The position numbers were made by a program, and so were the translations under genes. The notes beneath the pieces are model-generated. The model had not been told where the DNA came from, made no database searches, and worked only from the letters and a program-made list of their open reading frames with translations. A stretch of DNA of 64,000 bases from the NCBI RefSeq assembly GCF_037203605.1, contig NZ_JBBDHC010000017.1, forward strand, positions 1-64,000, given 5' to 3'. The stretch's first letter is position 1. Every line of letters begins with the position of its first letter. The DNA is from Denitratimonas tolerans (GTDB taxonomy: Bacteria; Pseudomonadota; Gammaproteobacteria; Xanthomonadales; Xanthomonadaceae). This document shows, one piece after another, positions 24,602 through 33,569 of the stretch.

Positions 24602-25936
24602 ATGAAACTGCCGGCCTTCCACGTCCTCCACCGCCTGCTCGCGCTGGCCGGCGGCCTTGCCATGACGGCGCTCGCGCAGGCCGCCGAACCGCCGGTGTTC
24701 GCGCTCACCTCGGCCGATACCTTCCTTGCCAGTCCGCTGCGCCATTTGCCTGCCGAAGACGCCAGCGACAGCCTCGGCACGCGCCTCAAGCTGGTCGAGC
24801 TCGATGCCACGCAGCGCGCCTGGCTGAGCGATTTCGTGCACGAGGAGGAATCGCGCTGCGGCGGCTACTTCGCCTTCCCGAGCCGCGGCGAGGCGCTCGA
24901 TTTCCTCGCGCGGGACCGCTCGCTCGAAGGCGTGCTGCAGCCAGCCGCCGCAAGCTATGTGATCGACAGCCAGCCTACCGTCGCGCCCTGGCTGCCGCAG
25001 GTGAGCGAAGCCAACATCCGCGCCACCATCGCCCACCTCTCCAGCTACCAGAACCGCTACTACCAAAGCGCGTACGGTCTGTCTGCGGCGCACTGGATAC
25101 GCGATACCTGGCTGGCGCTGGGCCATGGCCGCCGCGATGTGCGCGTCGAACTGGTCGGGTGCACCGGCTGCTCCACCCAGCCCTCGGTGATCCTGACCAT
25201 CGACGGTGCCGAGCTGCCCGAGGAAGTCGTCGTGCTGGGCGGGCATCTGGATTCCATCCGCTCGGGGGCCGGCTCCAATACCGAGCAGTTCGCCCCCGGT
25301 GCCGATGACGACGCCTCGGGCATCGCCACCCTGACCGAGGTCCTGCGCATCGCCCTGGCCGACGGCTGGAGGCCGCGACGCACGGTGAAGTTCATCGGCT
25401 ACGCCGCCGAGGAAGTCGGGCTGCGCGGCTCGGCCGCCCTCGCCGGCCAGTTCCAGTCCGCCGGCATCAACGTGGTCGGCGTGCTGCAGTTCGACATGAC
25501 CAACTACCGCGTCGGCGTGCCGTACCACCTGCAGTTCATCACCGACTACGTCAACGGTCCGCTGCTGAGCTTTTCCTACACGCTTTTCGATGCCTATCTC
25601 GCGCCGCTGGGGCTGATTCGCCGGAGCATCACCTGCAACTACGCCTGTTCCGACCACGCCTCGTGGACCAGCAAGGGATTCCCCGCCGTCATGGCCAGCG
25701 AGTCGGGCGATACGGACTACGAGTTCTTCCCGTACCTGCACTCCGCCAACGACACCCTCGCCTTTATCGGCGGCAGCGCCAACAGCAGCGTTCCCTTCGC
25801 GCAGTTCGGTCTGGCCTTCCTCGGCGAGCTGGCCAAGACCAGCACCCGGCCGCAGGCGCTTCTGAACGACAGCTTCGAAAGCGACGCAGCGCTGCCGCAG
25901 GGCGAATCCGTGCGCGTCGCGTTGCCTGCCCGATGA
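24602..25936 (+). CDS. Secreted M28 zinc leucyl aminopeptidase
   Basis: Extracellular or periplasmic di-zinc aminopeptidase (444 residues from the ATG at 24602; a TTG six bases upstream is less likely) related to the Vibrio proteolyticus enzyme. A signal peptide ends near AQAAEP. After a propeptide-like region, the peptidase domain has all M28 ligands: His215 in GGHLDS, Asp235 in PGADDDASG, Glu270/Glu271 in AAEEVG (general base and ligand), Asp298 in QFDMTNY, and His352 in CSDHASW. The cysteine pair in TCNYACSDH matches the active-site disulfide of the Vibrio enzyme. The C-terminus shows a short DSFES element but no PPC domain. It releases N-terminal hydrophobic residues from peptides. Single gene between repeats. 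Confidence 0.92.
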   Translation: MKLPAFHVLHRLLALAGGLAMTALAQAAEPPVFALTSADTFLASPLRHLPAEDASDSLGTRLKLVELDATQRAWLSDFVHEEESRCGGYFAFPSRGEALDFLARDRSLEGVLQPAAASYVIDSQPTVAPWLPQVSEANIRATIAHLSSYQNRYYQSAYGLSAAHWIRDTWLALGHGRRDVRVELVGCTGCSTQPSVILTIDGAELPEEVVVLGGHLDSIRSGAGSNTEQFAPGADDDASGIATLTEVLRIALADGWRPRRTVKFIGYAAEEVGLRGSAALAGQFQSAGINVVGVLQFDMTNYRVGVPYHLQFITDYVNGPLLSFSYTLFDAYLAPLGLIRRSITCNYACSDHASWTSKGFPAVMASESGDTDYEFFPYLHSANDTLAFIGGSANSSVPFAQFGLAFLGELAKTSTRPQALLNDSFESDAALPQGESVRVALPAR

Positions 25937-25963
25937 GCGCACGGAGCGTTTGACGCCCGGCAA

Positions 25964-26024
25964 CGTCGGCCACGCAGGGCCGACCTACGGGTGGCGGTTC
26001 GCAGGTCGAGGCTACGCCCCCGAC
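25964..26024. repeat. Decayed REP pair
   Basis: Type B reverse at 25964-25987 with loop ACGCAG instead of ACGTAG, and a degenerate type A forward at about 26000-26024 with a GCAG foot. Foot and loop changed together (T to C in both), keeping some of their complementarity. Confidence 0.75.
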
Positions 26025-26047
26025 GCGGTGTTCTACGCGGGCGCGGC

Positions 26048-27193
26048 CTACAGCACGACCAGGTCGTCGCGGTGGACGACGGCGTCGTCGTAGGTGTAGC
26101 CGAGCAGGGCCTGGATTTCGCGGCTGTGGCGGCGGGCGATGCGGCGGATGTCGCGGGCCGAATACTGCACGATGCCGCGCGCGACCGGGCGCGCGCCTGC
26201 GCCCTCGGCGGCGCGGACATCCACGATGTCGCCGCGCGCGAAGTCGCCTTCCACCTCGACCACGCCGCCGGGCAGCAGGGAGGCGCCCTTCTCCGACAGC
26301 GCGCGCGCCGCGCCGGCATCGACGAGGACCGCGCCGGGCGCGGACGGCGCATGGCGCAGCCAGTGCTTGCGCGCCGCCGTGCGCGAGAGGCTGGCGCGCA
26401 CGAGGGTGCCGCGCATCGCGCCGTGCGCCATGAGGCGCAGCGCGTCGGCGTCGGTGCCGTCGAACAGCACGGTCTGGATGCCCGCGCCGGCGGCCTTGGC
26501 CGCGGCCTGCAGCTTGGTCGCCATGCCGCCGGTGCCGATCACGCTGCCGGCACCGCCGGCCATCGCCAGTATCGATTCGCCCACTTCGGCCACCTCGTCC
26601 ACCGGCCGCGCGGACGGATCGTCGCGCGGGTTGGCGGTGTAGAGGCCGGGCACGTCGCTGGCGATCAGCAGCAGGTCGGCATCGACGAGGGCCGCGACGA
26701 AGGCGGCGAGGTTGTCGTTGTCGCCGAGCTTGAGCTCATCCACCGAAACCGTGTCGTTCTCGTTGACCACGGGAATGGCATCGAGGCGCAGCAGCTCCAG
26801 CAGCGTCGCACGCGCGTTGAGATAGCGGCGGCGGTTGCGCAGGTCGTCGTGGGTCAGGAGCACCTGCGCCACGGGGCGCTCGAAGAAGCGCTGCCACAGC
26901 CCGATGAGCTGCGCCTGTCCGAGCGCCGCCAGCGCCTGGCGCGCCGCCATCACGGCACCGGATTCGAGCGCGCCGGGCACGATCGCGCGCCCGGCGGCGA
27001 CCGCGCCGGAGGAGACGATCACCACCTCGCGCCCGGCCTGCCGGCTGCTCGACACGAACTGCGCCAGCGCCAGCGCATAGCGCGGCGTCAGCCCGCCGCC
27101 GGGCGCGGCCACCAGGCTGCTGCCGACCTTGAGCACGGCGCGCTTCCAGCGCGGCAGGGGGCGTTCGGTGAAGGACGATGCGGATGCGGTCAT
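26048..27193 (-). CDS. proB: Glutamate 5-kinase with PUA domain
   Basis: First step of proline synthesis: ATP-dependent phosphorylation of glutamate. Product of 381 residues with an amino-acid kinase domain (VLKVGSSLVA, VIVSSGAVAAGR, VNENDTVSVDELKLGDND, GTGGMATKLQAA) and a C-terminal PUA domain (about residues 285-365: GAVLVDAGAARALSEKGASL and onward), the usual length for ProB. It is the last gene of the arginine cluster, 118 bases after argH; a GGCGGAA-type hairpin fills that gap. Placement of proB behind argH is typical of Xanthomonadales. Confidence 0.95.
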   Translation of the reverse strand: MTASASSFTERPLPRWKRAVLKVGSSLVAAPGGGLTPRYALALAQFVSSSRQAGREVVIVSSGAVAAGRAIVPGALESGAVMAARQALAALGQAQLIGLWQRFFERPVAQVLLTHDDLRNRRRYLNARATLLELLRLDAIPVVNENDTVSVDELKLGDNDNLAAFVAALVDADLLLIASDVPGLYTANPRDDPSARPVDEVAEVGESILAMAGGAGSVIGTGGMATKLQAAAKAAGAGIQTVLFDGTDADALRLMAHGAMRGTLVRASLSRTAARKHWLRHAPSAPGAVLVDAGAARALSEKGASLLPGGVVEVEGDFARGDIVDVRAAEGAGARPVARGIVQYSARDIRRIARRHSREIQALLGYTYDDAVVHRDDLVVL

Positions 27194-27245
27194 GGCATTG
27201 GTATCGGCGGGACAGGCTTCACGCGATGGATGGAGCGGGAATCAC

Positions 27246-27272
27246 GGCGGAAACCGCTGCGCGGGTTCCGCC
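27246..27272. repeat. GGCGGAA...TTCCGCC hairpin
   Basis: Single copy of the second hairpin family between argH and proB, GGCGGAA at 27246-27252 and TTCCGCC at 27266-27272. Without a T-tract it is unlikely to stop transcription fully. Confidence 0.7.
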
Positions 27273-27311
27273 CTGCGCGGCGGATCTGTCGCTGGCGGTG
27301 CGCGGATTGCA

Positions 27312-28607
27312 TCAAGAAGCGCGCGCCAGGCGTTCGCGCAGCACATCGAGGCGCAGATCCACGGCGGCACCGGGTGAGGTGCGTGCGGCGAGGCTGCCTT
27401 CGGGCGTGCGCCCCTGCCCGGCGCTGTCGCTGCTCGCCGCCGCGGCCCTGTAGGCGTCGCGGAACGGCACGCCGGCAATGGCAGCATCCACCGCGACATC
27501 GGTGGCATACATGCCCGAATCGATCGCCGCGCGCAGGCGCTCTTCGCGCCATTCCAGGTTCGCCAGCAGCGCGGGCAAAAGCTCCAGCGCCGCCAGGCCG
27601 CGCCCGAAACCGTGGAAGATCGCGCCCTTGCTGGCCTGCAGGTCGCGGTGATAGCCCGAAGGCAGCGACAGCAGCTGCTCGATCTCGGTGCGCGCCGCGG
27701 CGACGCTGGCGTGGGTGGCGCGCATCAGCTCGATCACGTCGGGATTGCGCTTATTGGGCATGATCGACGAGCCGGTGGTGTACTGCGCCGGCAAGGCGAC
27801 GAAGCCGAATTCGGCGCTGGTGAAGAGCGAGAGATCCCAGGCGAGGCGGCGCAGATCCAGCGTGGCGCTGCCGAGCGCTTCGAGCGCGGCCAGCTCGAAC
27901 TTGCCGCGCGAAAGCTGGGCGTAGACCGGCGACACCTGCAGGCGCGAAAAGCCGAGCGCGGCGGTGGTGTGGTCGCGGTCGAGCCTGAGATTCACGCCGT
28001 AGCCGGCGGCGGTGCCGAGCGGATTGCAGTCGATCAGGGCGAACGTGTCGGCGGCGCGCACGGCGTCGTCGATGAAGGCCTCCGCCCAGCCCGCCCACCA
28101 CATCCCGGCGCTGGACACCACGGCGCGCTGGATATGGGTGTAGCCGGGCATCGGCAGGTGCCGCTCGGCCTGCGCGCGATCCAGCGCGACGCCCGCGATC
28201 TCGCGCGACAGCGACGCCACGCGGGCCAGCTTCTCTTTCAGCCACAGCCGCGTGGCGACGAGGACCTGGTCGTTGCGGCTGCGCCCGGTGTGGATCTTGC
28301 GGCCGGCGTCGCCGAGGCGCTCGGTCAGGCGGGCTTCGATGGCGGAGTGGCCGTCCTCGTAGCGCCCGTCGAGGACGAATGTGCCGCTGCGGAAATCCTC
28401 GGCGAGGTGGGCCAGCTCGCGCCTCAGCCCTTCAAGCTCATCGGCACCGAGCATGCCGATTCGCTGCAGGCCCTCGGCGTGCGCGCGGCTGGCGGCGATG
28501 TCGTGCAGGAAGAACTCGCGATCGAGGATCACGTCGTCGCCGGCAAGGAAACGCTGGATTTGTGCATCCACCGCCACGCCGGGCTTTTGCCACAGCAGTC
28601 CGCTCAT
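27312..28607 (-). CDS. argH: Argininosuccinate lyase
   Basis: Cleaves argininosuccinate to arginine and fumarate, the final step of arginine synthesis. Product of 431 residues from the ATG at 28607, which overlaps the argC stop (ATGA). Fumarase/lyase-superfamily signature GSSIMPNKRNPD is intact, as are HTGRSRNDQV (substrate loop) and the catalytic His region in PGYTHIQRA. The C-terminal SLAARTSPGAAVDLR segment is the family form. The frame is open to 28883 inside argC, but the shorter start is supported by the overlap and by the usual length. Confidence 0.96.
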   Translation of the reverse strand: MSGLLWQKPGVAVDAQIQRFLAGDDVILDREFFLHDIAASRAHAEGLQRIGMLGADELEGLRRELAHLAEDFRSGTFVLDGRYEDGHSAIEARLTERLGDAGRKIHTGRSRNDQVLVATRLWLKEKLARVASLSREIAGVALDRAQAERHLPMPGYTHIQRAVVSSAGMWWAGWAEAFIDDAVRAADTFALIDCNPLGTAAGYGVNLRLDRDHTTAALGFSRLQVSPVYAQLSRGKFELAALEALGSATLDLRRLAWDLSLFTSAEFGFVALPAQYTTGSSIMPNKRNPDVIELMRATHASVAAARTEIEQLLSLPSGYHRDLQASKGAIFHGFGRGLAALELLPALLANLEWREERLRAAIDSGMYATDVAVDAAIAGVPFRDAYRAAAASSDSAGQGRTPEGSLAARTSPGAAVDLRLDVLRERLARAS

Positions 28608-29566
28608 GCCTCGATCCCCGTCAGTTCGTCGAAACCCAGCGCGCGGTTGAGGTTCTGCATCGCCTGCGTGGCCGCGCCCTTGAGCAGGTTGTCGAGCGTG
28701 GCCACGACCACCACGCGGCGGCGGTCCGGCGACACCGTGAAGCCGCCGATGGCCGCGCCGTGCCGCCCGGCGATGCGCGAGACCCAGGGCGCATCGTCCT
28801 GGATCGCCACCAGCGGCTCGCTGCCGTAGAAGTCCAGGTACTTCGCGCGCACCGCCTCGCGGCTCATCGGCTGGCGCAGCCACAGGTTGACCGTCATGGT
28901 GATGCCGCGAAAGTGCGGTGCGACGTGCGGCATGAATTCCACCGGCATGCCGAGATGGGCGGTGACTTCGCGCTCATGGATGTGGTCGGTGAGCGCGTAG
29001 GGCATCAGGTTGTCGCGCAGTTTTTCGGTGTCGTTCTTGTCCGAAGGCGTGGTGCCCGCCCCTGAATAGCCGGACACGCCGAAGCACTGCGGCGGCCCGG
29101 CCAGCTCGCCCGCGAGCGGCGCGATCGCCAGCTGCATGGCGGTGGCGTAGCAGCCCGGATTGCTGATCCGGCGCTGGCCCGCGTAGCGCTGCCGGGTGAG
29201 CTCGGGCAGGCCGTAGTACCAGGCGGCATCGAAGCGGTGGTCGGCGGAGAGGTCGATGATGACCGGGCCGGAGTTTTCCCCGCCATTGACAGCAGCGGAC
29301 CGGATCGCCTCGACAAACGGCTCGCCCTTGCCATTGGGCAGGGCCAGGATCACCGCGTCGGCACCGCGCGAAGCGGTGGCTTCGGGATCAAGATTCTCGT
29401 AGCGCAATTCCCCGGGAAAATCCGGGTTGTGGTCGGCTACGCGCTCGCCGGCCAGCTCGCGCGAGGACACGAAGACCAGCTCCAGCCCCGGATGCCCCGC
29501 GATCAGGCGGATCAGCTCGGCACCGGTATGGCCGCGCGCGCCGATGATGCCCACGGTCTTCTTCAT
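28604..29566 (-). CDS. argC: N-acetyl-gamma-glutamyl-phosphate reductase
   Basis: Reduces N-acetylglutamyl phosphate to the semialdehyde with NADPH. Product of 320 residues from the ATG at 29566. Rossmann motif GIIGARGHTGAELIRLI at the N-terminus and the active-site cysteine in SNPGCYATA are present, with the conserved HIHEREV and GAATQAMQN segments. The start overlaps the stop of the kinase/synthase gene by four bases. The same frame stays open for a long way upstream (to 32149), but that part is only the shadow of the genes read in another frame. Confidence 0.95.
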   Translation of the reverse strand: MKKTVGIIGARGHTGAELIRLIAGHPGLELVFVSSRELAGERVADHNPDFPGELRYENLDPEATASRGADAVILALPNGKGEPFVEAIRSAAVNGGENSGPVIIDLSADHRFDAAWYYGLPELTRQRYAGQRRISNPGCYATAMQLAIAPLAGELAGPPQCFGVSGYSGAGTTPSDKNDTEKLRDNLMPYALTDHIHEREVTAHLGMPVEFMPHVAPHFRGITMTVNLWLRQPMSREAVRAKYLDFYGSEPLVAIQDDAPWVSRIAGRHGAAIGGFTVSPDRRRVVVVATLDNLLKGAATQAMQNLNRALGFDELTGIEA

Positions 29567-30909
29567 GCCGACTCCTCCAGCGTGGCGGGGCGCTGCGCGC
29601 ACAGGGCGACGTAGCGTTCGATCAGGGGGAATTCGGCCGGGCCATACCAGAACACCTTCCACTTTTCGCGCTTGATGCAGCCATCGGACTCGGCGTAGTA
29701 GAACGGGTTGACCGGATTGCCGTGGCGCGAGCGCCAGAACAGGCGCGGGTTCTCGTCGCGCATCACCTGCCATACCGCGCGCCCCAGCCCTTCGCCCTGG
29801 GCCTCGTCGAGCACGGCGAACTTGTCGAGATAGGTGCCCGCCGATTCCCGGGTGAGGAGCACCGCGGCGCGGTAGTTCTCGCTGACGTAGGCCCGATGCA
29901 GTGCGGTGCGCTCGAAGTAGTCGGCCACCAGACGTCGCCCGAAGGCCGATTCGATCAGCTCGCGCAGGCGCACCAGATCGAGCTCGTCCCAGCGGTCTGC
30001 CGTCAGCACCCGTTCGCCGCGACGCACCAGCGTGCCCGAGCCTTTGTGGGTGAACAGCTCCTTGGCCAGCTCCGCCGGCTGGGTGATCGACACCGAGGAC
30101 GCCTGCGGCAGGCCGTCGAGGAGATCCTTGATCTGCTGGATCTTCACCCGCATCCCGCCATCGATCCACGGCTCGGACATGAGCTGGTTGTACTGGGTGG
30201 AGAGGTTGATCGAATCGATGATCCTGCCGCTCGCATCCAGCAGCCCGCCGGTGCCGGTGAGGAACACGATCTTGTAGGGCTGCAGTTCGCGCACCAGCGC
30301 GTTGGCGGCGAAATCCGCGTTGACGTTGAGGATCTGCCCGCCTGCGGTTTCGCCCAGCGAGGCGATGACCGGGATCGAACCCGACTGCAGGCTGGCTTCG
30401 ATCAGCGCGCGCTCCACCCGCCGGACCTCGCCCACCAGGCCATAGCGCGCCTGATCCTTGTAGTCGGCCTCGAACACGCCCGAGACGATGCTGGTGGCGC
30501 GCGCATCGGCGCGCTGCAGGGCTTCGACCAGCATGAGGTTCTGGGCGTGGAAGACGCGCCGCACGATCGCCAGCGCCTGCGACGAGGTGACGCGCAGGCC
30601 GTCGATGGTCTGCTTCTCGATGCCGGCGGCGGACAGCTCGGCGTCGAGCTGCGGGCCGGCACCGTGGATGACGATGGGCGTCAGGCCGACGTCCTGCAGG
30701 AAGGCGAGCGAGGACACCAGCGCATCGAGGTCGTCGCGCAGCACCGCGCCGCCCACCTTCACCACCGCGAAGCGCGCCGCGTCGAGCTGCGAGAAGCGTT
30801 TGAGGTACTGGCTGATTTCCTTGGGGCTGGCCATGCTGGAAAGCAGCCGCACGATGGTCTGGCGGGTCTGCGGGTCGTGCACGGCGTCCGGCTTGAGGAT
30901 CGGGGTCAC
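29563..30909 (-). CDS. argB: Bifunctional N-acetylglutamate synthase/kinase
   Basis: Fused enzyme for the first two steps of arginine synthesis, as in Xanthomonas NAGS/K: acetylation of glutamate and phosphorylation of N-acetylglutamate. Product of 448 residues. Residues about 1-290 form the amino-acid kinase domain (VVKVGGAVLRDD, IVIHGAGPQLDAEL, IASLGETAGGQILNVNADFAAN, LTGTGGLLDASG). Residues about 300-448 form a GNAT-type acetyltransferase domain (RRLVADYFERT, YRAAVLL, YLDKFAVLDEAQGEGLGRAVW, PLFW-like LFWRSRHGNPVNPFYY). The fusion explains the absence of a separate argA. Feedback control by arginine is expected at this protein. Confidence 0.95.
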   Translation of the reverse strand: MTPILKPDAVHDPQTRQTIVRLLSSMASPKEISQYLKRFSQLDAARFAVVKVGGAVLRDDLDALVSSLAFLQDVGLTPIVIHGAGPQLDAELSAAGIEKQTIDGLRVTSSQALAIVRRVFHAQNLMLVEALQRADARATSIVSGVFEADYKDQARYGLVGEVRRVERALIEASLQSGSIPVIASLGETAGGQILNVNADFAANALVRELQPYKIVFLTGTGGLLDASGRIIDSINLSTQYNQLMSEPWIDGGMRVKIQQIKDLLDGLPQASSVSITQPAELAKELFTHKGSGTLVRRGERVLTADRWDELDLVRLRELIESAFGRRLVADYFERTALHRAYVSENYRAAVLLTRESAGTYLDKFAVLDEAQGEGLGRAVWQVMRDENPRLFWRSRHGNPVNPFYYAESDGCIKREKWKVFWYGPAEFPLIERYVALCAQRPATLEESA

Positions 30910-30912
30910 GGA

Positions 30913-32007
30913 TCAGTTTCCGAGGATGCGGAGAAGGGAATCGGCATAGCGCCGGAGCTGGTCCAGCGCCACCCACTCGTCGGCGGCGTGCGCCTGGGCG
31001 ATGTCGCCGGGGCCGTAAACGAAGGTGGTGTAACCGGCGGCGGAAAAGAGCGAGGCTTCGGTCCAGAAGTCCACCGCCTCGCCAATTTCGAGATCCAGCC
31101 CGCGCGCGATGGATTCGGCACGCAGACGCTGCGCCTCGGCCTGCGCCGGATCGCCCGACGGCAGGCTCGGGCCGCGGAAGGTTTCGTCGAACAGCACCGG
31201 CGCAGGCTCGGCCAGCGCGCGGAACCGCGCGAGCAGATCGTCCATGTCCATCGAGGGCAGCGGGCGAAAGCCGAAACGCAGATCCGCCTGCGGCGCGATC
31301 ACGTTGGCCTTGATGCCGCCCTCGATGCGGCCGATGTTGAAGCGCAGGCCCGAAAGCCCGCCGAAGGTTTCGTTTTCCATCTGCGCCACCAGCGCCAGCG
31401 CGCGATGGCCCCATTCGACCGCCTGGTGCAGCGCGCTGTCGCTGGGCGCGAGGCGCGCCGAGGCGTGGCCGGCGCGGCCGGCAAAGCGCATCGACACCGC
31501 GCTGATGCCGCGATGGGCGAGCACCGCGCGCGCCCGCGTCGGCTCGGCCACCAGCACGGCGGCGTACGGAATCTTCCGCGCGAGGAAAGCGTCGATGCAG
31601 CGCGGATCGTTGGCCTCCTCGTCGCTGGAAAAAAGAAACGCCGCGTCGCCCTGCGTGGCGCTGGCCGCCGCCAGCAGCGCCGCCGCCGCGCCCTTGATGT
31701 CGCACACCCCGAGCCCGACCACGCGGTCGTCGAGCCGGCGCATCACCAGCGGATCGGCGCTCCAGGCGGGCGAATCGGGGACGGTATCCAGGTGCACGTT
31801 GAACAGCAGCTTCGGCGCACCGCGCACCGCGTACAGGCTCACCGCGCCGGCACCGTGGTCGACCACCTCGACCGTGAAGCCGGGCAGGTGCGCGCGCAGG
31901 TAGTCGAAGATCCCGCCCCGTGCAGAAATCGCGCGCGGCGGATTGCGGGTGTCGAAGGACACCAGCTTCCCGAGGTGATCGAGCGTCGCTTCCAACAATG
32001 TGGTCAT
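30913..32007 (-). CDS. argE: Acetylornithine/acetylcitrulline deacetylase (M20)
   Basis: Zinc M20 deacylase (364 residues from the ATG at 32007; the TTG two codons upstream is less likely). In Xanthomonadales, with an acetylornithine carbamoyltransferase, the enzyme acts mainly on N-acetylcitrulline. Metal ligands and catalytic residues: His/Asp in NVHLDTVPDSP, Asp in CDIKGAAAA, Glu-Glu in SDEEANDP, and the late His in IAQAHAADEW. It lies three bases upstream of the kinase/synthase gene, and is separated from argG by a REP cluster. Confidence 0.93.
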   Translation of the reverse strand: MTTLLEATLDHLGKLVSFDTRNPPRAISARGGIFDYLRAHLPGFTVEVVDHGAGAVSLYAVRGAPKLLFNVHLDTVPDSPAWSADPLVMRRLDDRVVGLGVCDIKGAAAALLAAASATQGDAAFLFSSDEEANDPRCIDAFLARKIPYAAVLVAEPTRARAVLAHRGISAVSMRFAGRAGHASARLAPSDSALHQAVEWGHRALALVAQMENETFGGLSGLRFNIGRIEGGIKANVIAPQADLRFGFRPLPSMDMDDLLARFRALAEPAPVLFDETFRGPSLPSGDPAQAEAQRLRAESIARGLDLEIGEAVDFWTEASLFSAAGYTTFVYGPGDIAQAHAADEWVALDQLRRYADSLLRILGN

Positions 32008-32033
32008 GTGCAATTTCGCGCGTGTGGTTCAAC

Positions 32034-32221
32034 GTCAGCCGCGCAGGGCCGACCTGCGCAAACGGCACGGCGGATGCGCCGTAGGTCGGGGCTACGTCCC
32101 CGACGGAATGCACCATCATCCCGATCACCCACGTCGGCCGCGTAGCCAACGTCGGCCGCGCAGGGCCGACCTGCGCAAACGGCGCGGCGGATGCGCCGTA
32201 GGTCGGGGCTACGTCCCCGAC
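32034..32221. repeat. REP cluster inside the arginine gene cluster
   Basis: Two copies of a unit of type B reverse plus type A forward: decayed B at about 32034 with A at 32081-32104, a B fragment at 32133-32145, then B at 32151-32174 (feet changed to GCAG) and A at 32198-32221. The linker GCAAACGGC.CGGCGGATGCGCC is repeated too. It separates argG from argE and may weaken readthrough between them. Confidence 0.85.
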
Positions 32222-32239
32222 GGAAAGCTGTTCCCGCGC

Positions 32240-33490
32240 TCACCGGTTCACCTCGGCCCACAGCGTGGAGCTCATGCCGAACAGTTTGATGAAGCCCTCG
32301 GCCTCCTCCACGCCCCAGTCGGCGCTCTGGGCATAGGTCGCACCCTTGGACTGCAGGATATGCGGCGAGCGCAACGCGACCGCGTTCACCACGCCGCCGT
32401 GGGTTTCCAGCACCACCTCGCCATTCACCTTGGCCTGCGAGGACTTGAGGAAGGCTTCCAGATCGGCCTTCAGCGGGTCGTGGAAGAAGCCCTCGTACAC
32501 CAGCTCCACCCAGCGCCGCGCCACGTCCGGCTTGAAGCGGTTCTGCTGCTTGCTCAGCACCGCTTCTTCCAGCGCGCGGTGCGCGGCCAGCAGCGCGGTG
32601 AGGCCGGGAGCCTCGTACACGATGCGGCCCTTGAGGCCGATGGTGGTGTCGCCGGTGTACATGCCGCGCCCGACGCCGTAGCGCGCGAACTGCGCGTTGA
32701 GCCGCGCCAGAATCTCCGCACCCGGCAGGATTTCACCATCCAGCGCCACGGCCTCGCCTTCGACAAAGCGCAGCGCGACGCGCAGCGGTTCCGCGGGCCA
32801 CGCCTCGCGCGGCGCGCACCAGCCGCGCGCGCCGTCGCCGGGCGCTTCCCAGCGGTCGATCTCGCCGCCCGAGAGCGTCACGCCCAGGAGGTTTTCGTTG
32901 ATCGTGTACTGCTGCTGCTTGGCGCGCACGCCAAAGCCGCGTTCTTCCAGGTAGGCCTGCTCGTAGGCGCGGGTCTGGGTGTGCTCCTTCTGGATTTCGC
33001 GGATCGGCGCGACGATCCGGTAGCTGCCCTGCGCCTTCACCGCCAGATCGAAGCGCACCTGGTCGTTGCCCATGCCGGTGCAGCCGTGCGCGATGGCGTT
33101 GGTGCCCAGCTCGGCGGCGCGCCTGAGCGCGGCATCGACGATCAGGTAGCGATCCGATACCAGCAGCGGATACTGGCCCTGATACCCCTGCCCGGCCCAC
33201 ACGAAGGGCCTGACGAAATCTTCCCAGAGCGCCGCCCCGCCATCGACGCTGAGATGGCTCGCCACGCCCAGCTCGGCGGCGCGCTGCTCGATGAAGGCGC
33301 GCTCGGCGGCATCCACCCCGCCGGTGTCGGCAAACACCGTATGCACCCGCCAGCCGCGCTCCTTGAGCCAGGGCACGCAGAAGCTGGTGTCCAGGCCTCC
33401 GCTGAAAGCAAGAACGATGTCCTGGCCTTCAGCGGAGGCGGGATTCGGGATTCGGGATTCGGGATTCGTTGAAGCGGGCTGTGGCGACAT
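32240..33490 (-). CDS. argG: Argininosuccinate synthase with a repeat-derived N-terminus
   Basis: Joins citrulline and aspartate with ATP to give argininosuccinate. Product of 416 residues. The N-type ATP pyrophosphatase P-loop DIVLAFSGGLDTSF starts only at about residue 24; typical Xanthomonas ArgG has just two to four residues before it. The extra N-terminus (PASTNPESRIPNPASAEGQ) is encoded by tandem GGGATTC repeats. Later motifs NAIAHGCTGMGNDQVRFD and GRGMYTGDTTIGLKGRI are normal. An in-frame start closer to the P-loop is not visible, so the extension is probably translated. Position second in the cluster after argF. Confidence 0.94.
   Translation of the reverse strand: MSPQPASTNPESRIPNPASAEGQDIVLAFSGGLDTSFCVPWLKERGWRVHTVFADTGGVDAAERAFIEQRAAELGVASHLSVDGGAALWEDFVRPFVWAGQGYQGQYPLLVSDRYLIVDAALRRAAELGTNAIAHGCTGMGNDQVRFDLAVKAQGSYRIVAPIREIQKEHTQTRAYEQAYLEERGFGVRAKQQQYTINENLLGVTLSGGEIDRWEAPGDGARGWCAPREAWPAEPLRVALRFVEGEAVALDGEILPGAEILARLNAQFARYGVGRGMYTGDTTIGLKGRIVYEAPGLTALLAAHRALEEAVLSKQQNRFKPDVARRWVELVYEGFFHDPLKADLEAFLKSSQAKVNGEVVLETHGGVVNAVALRSPHILQSKGATYAQSADWGVEEAEGFIKLFGMSSTLWAEVNR
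33428..33469. repeat. GGGATTC heptamer repeats in the 5' end of argG
   Basis: Four tandem units of GGGATTCG-type sequence (plus strand GCGGGATTCGGGATTCGGG and onward) within the first 25 codons of argG. Related units lie on the far side of the argG start, at about 33552-33580 (minus strand GGGATTTG, GGGGATTC, GGGATTTG), between argF and argG. Confidence 0.85.
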
Positions 33491-33569
33491 GAGGGTTCTC
33501 TGGAAATGGCTAAGTCAAAAGCTGGCGAGGTCGTGGATCGAAGCGCTCTTGCAAATCCCGAATCCCCAA

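Noticed and set aside
28604..32149. A single 1181-codon frame on the minus strand that ends in argC
   Set aside because: Only the last 320 codons are ArgC. The upstream part overlaps argB and argE in another frame and reads as Arg/Ala-rich noise.
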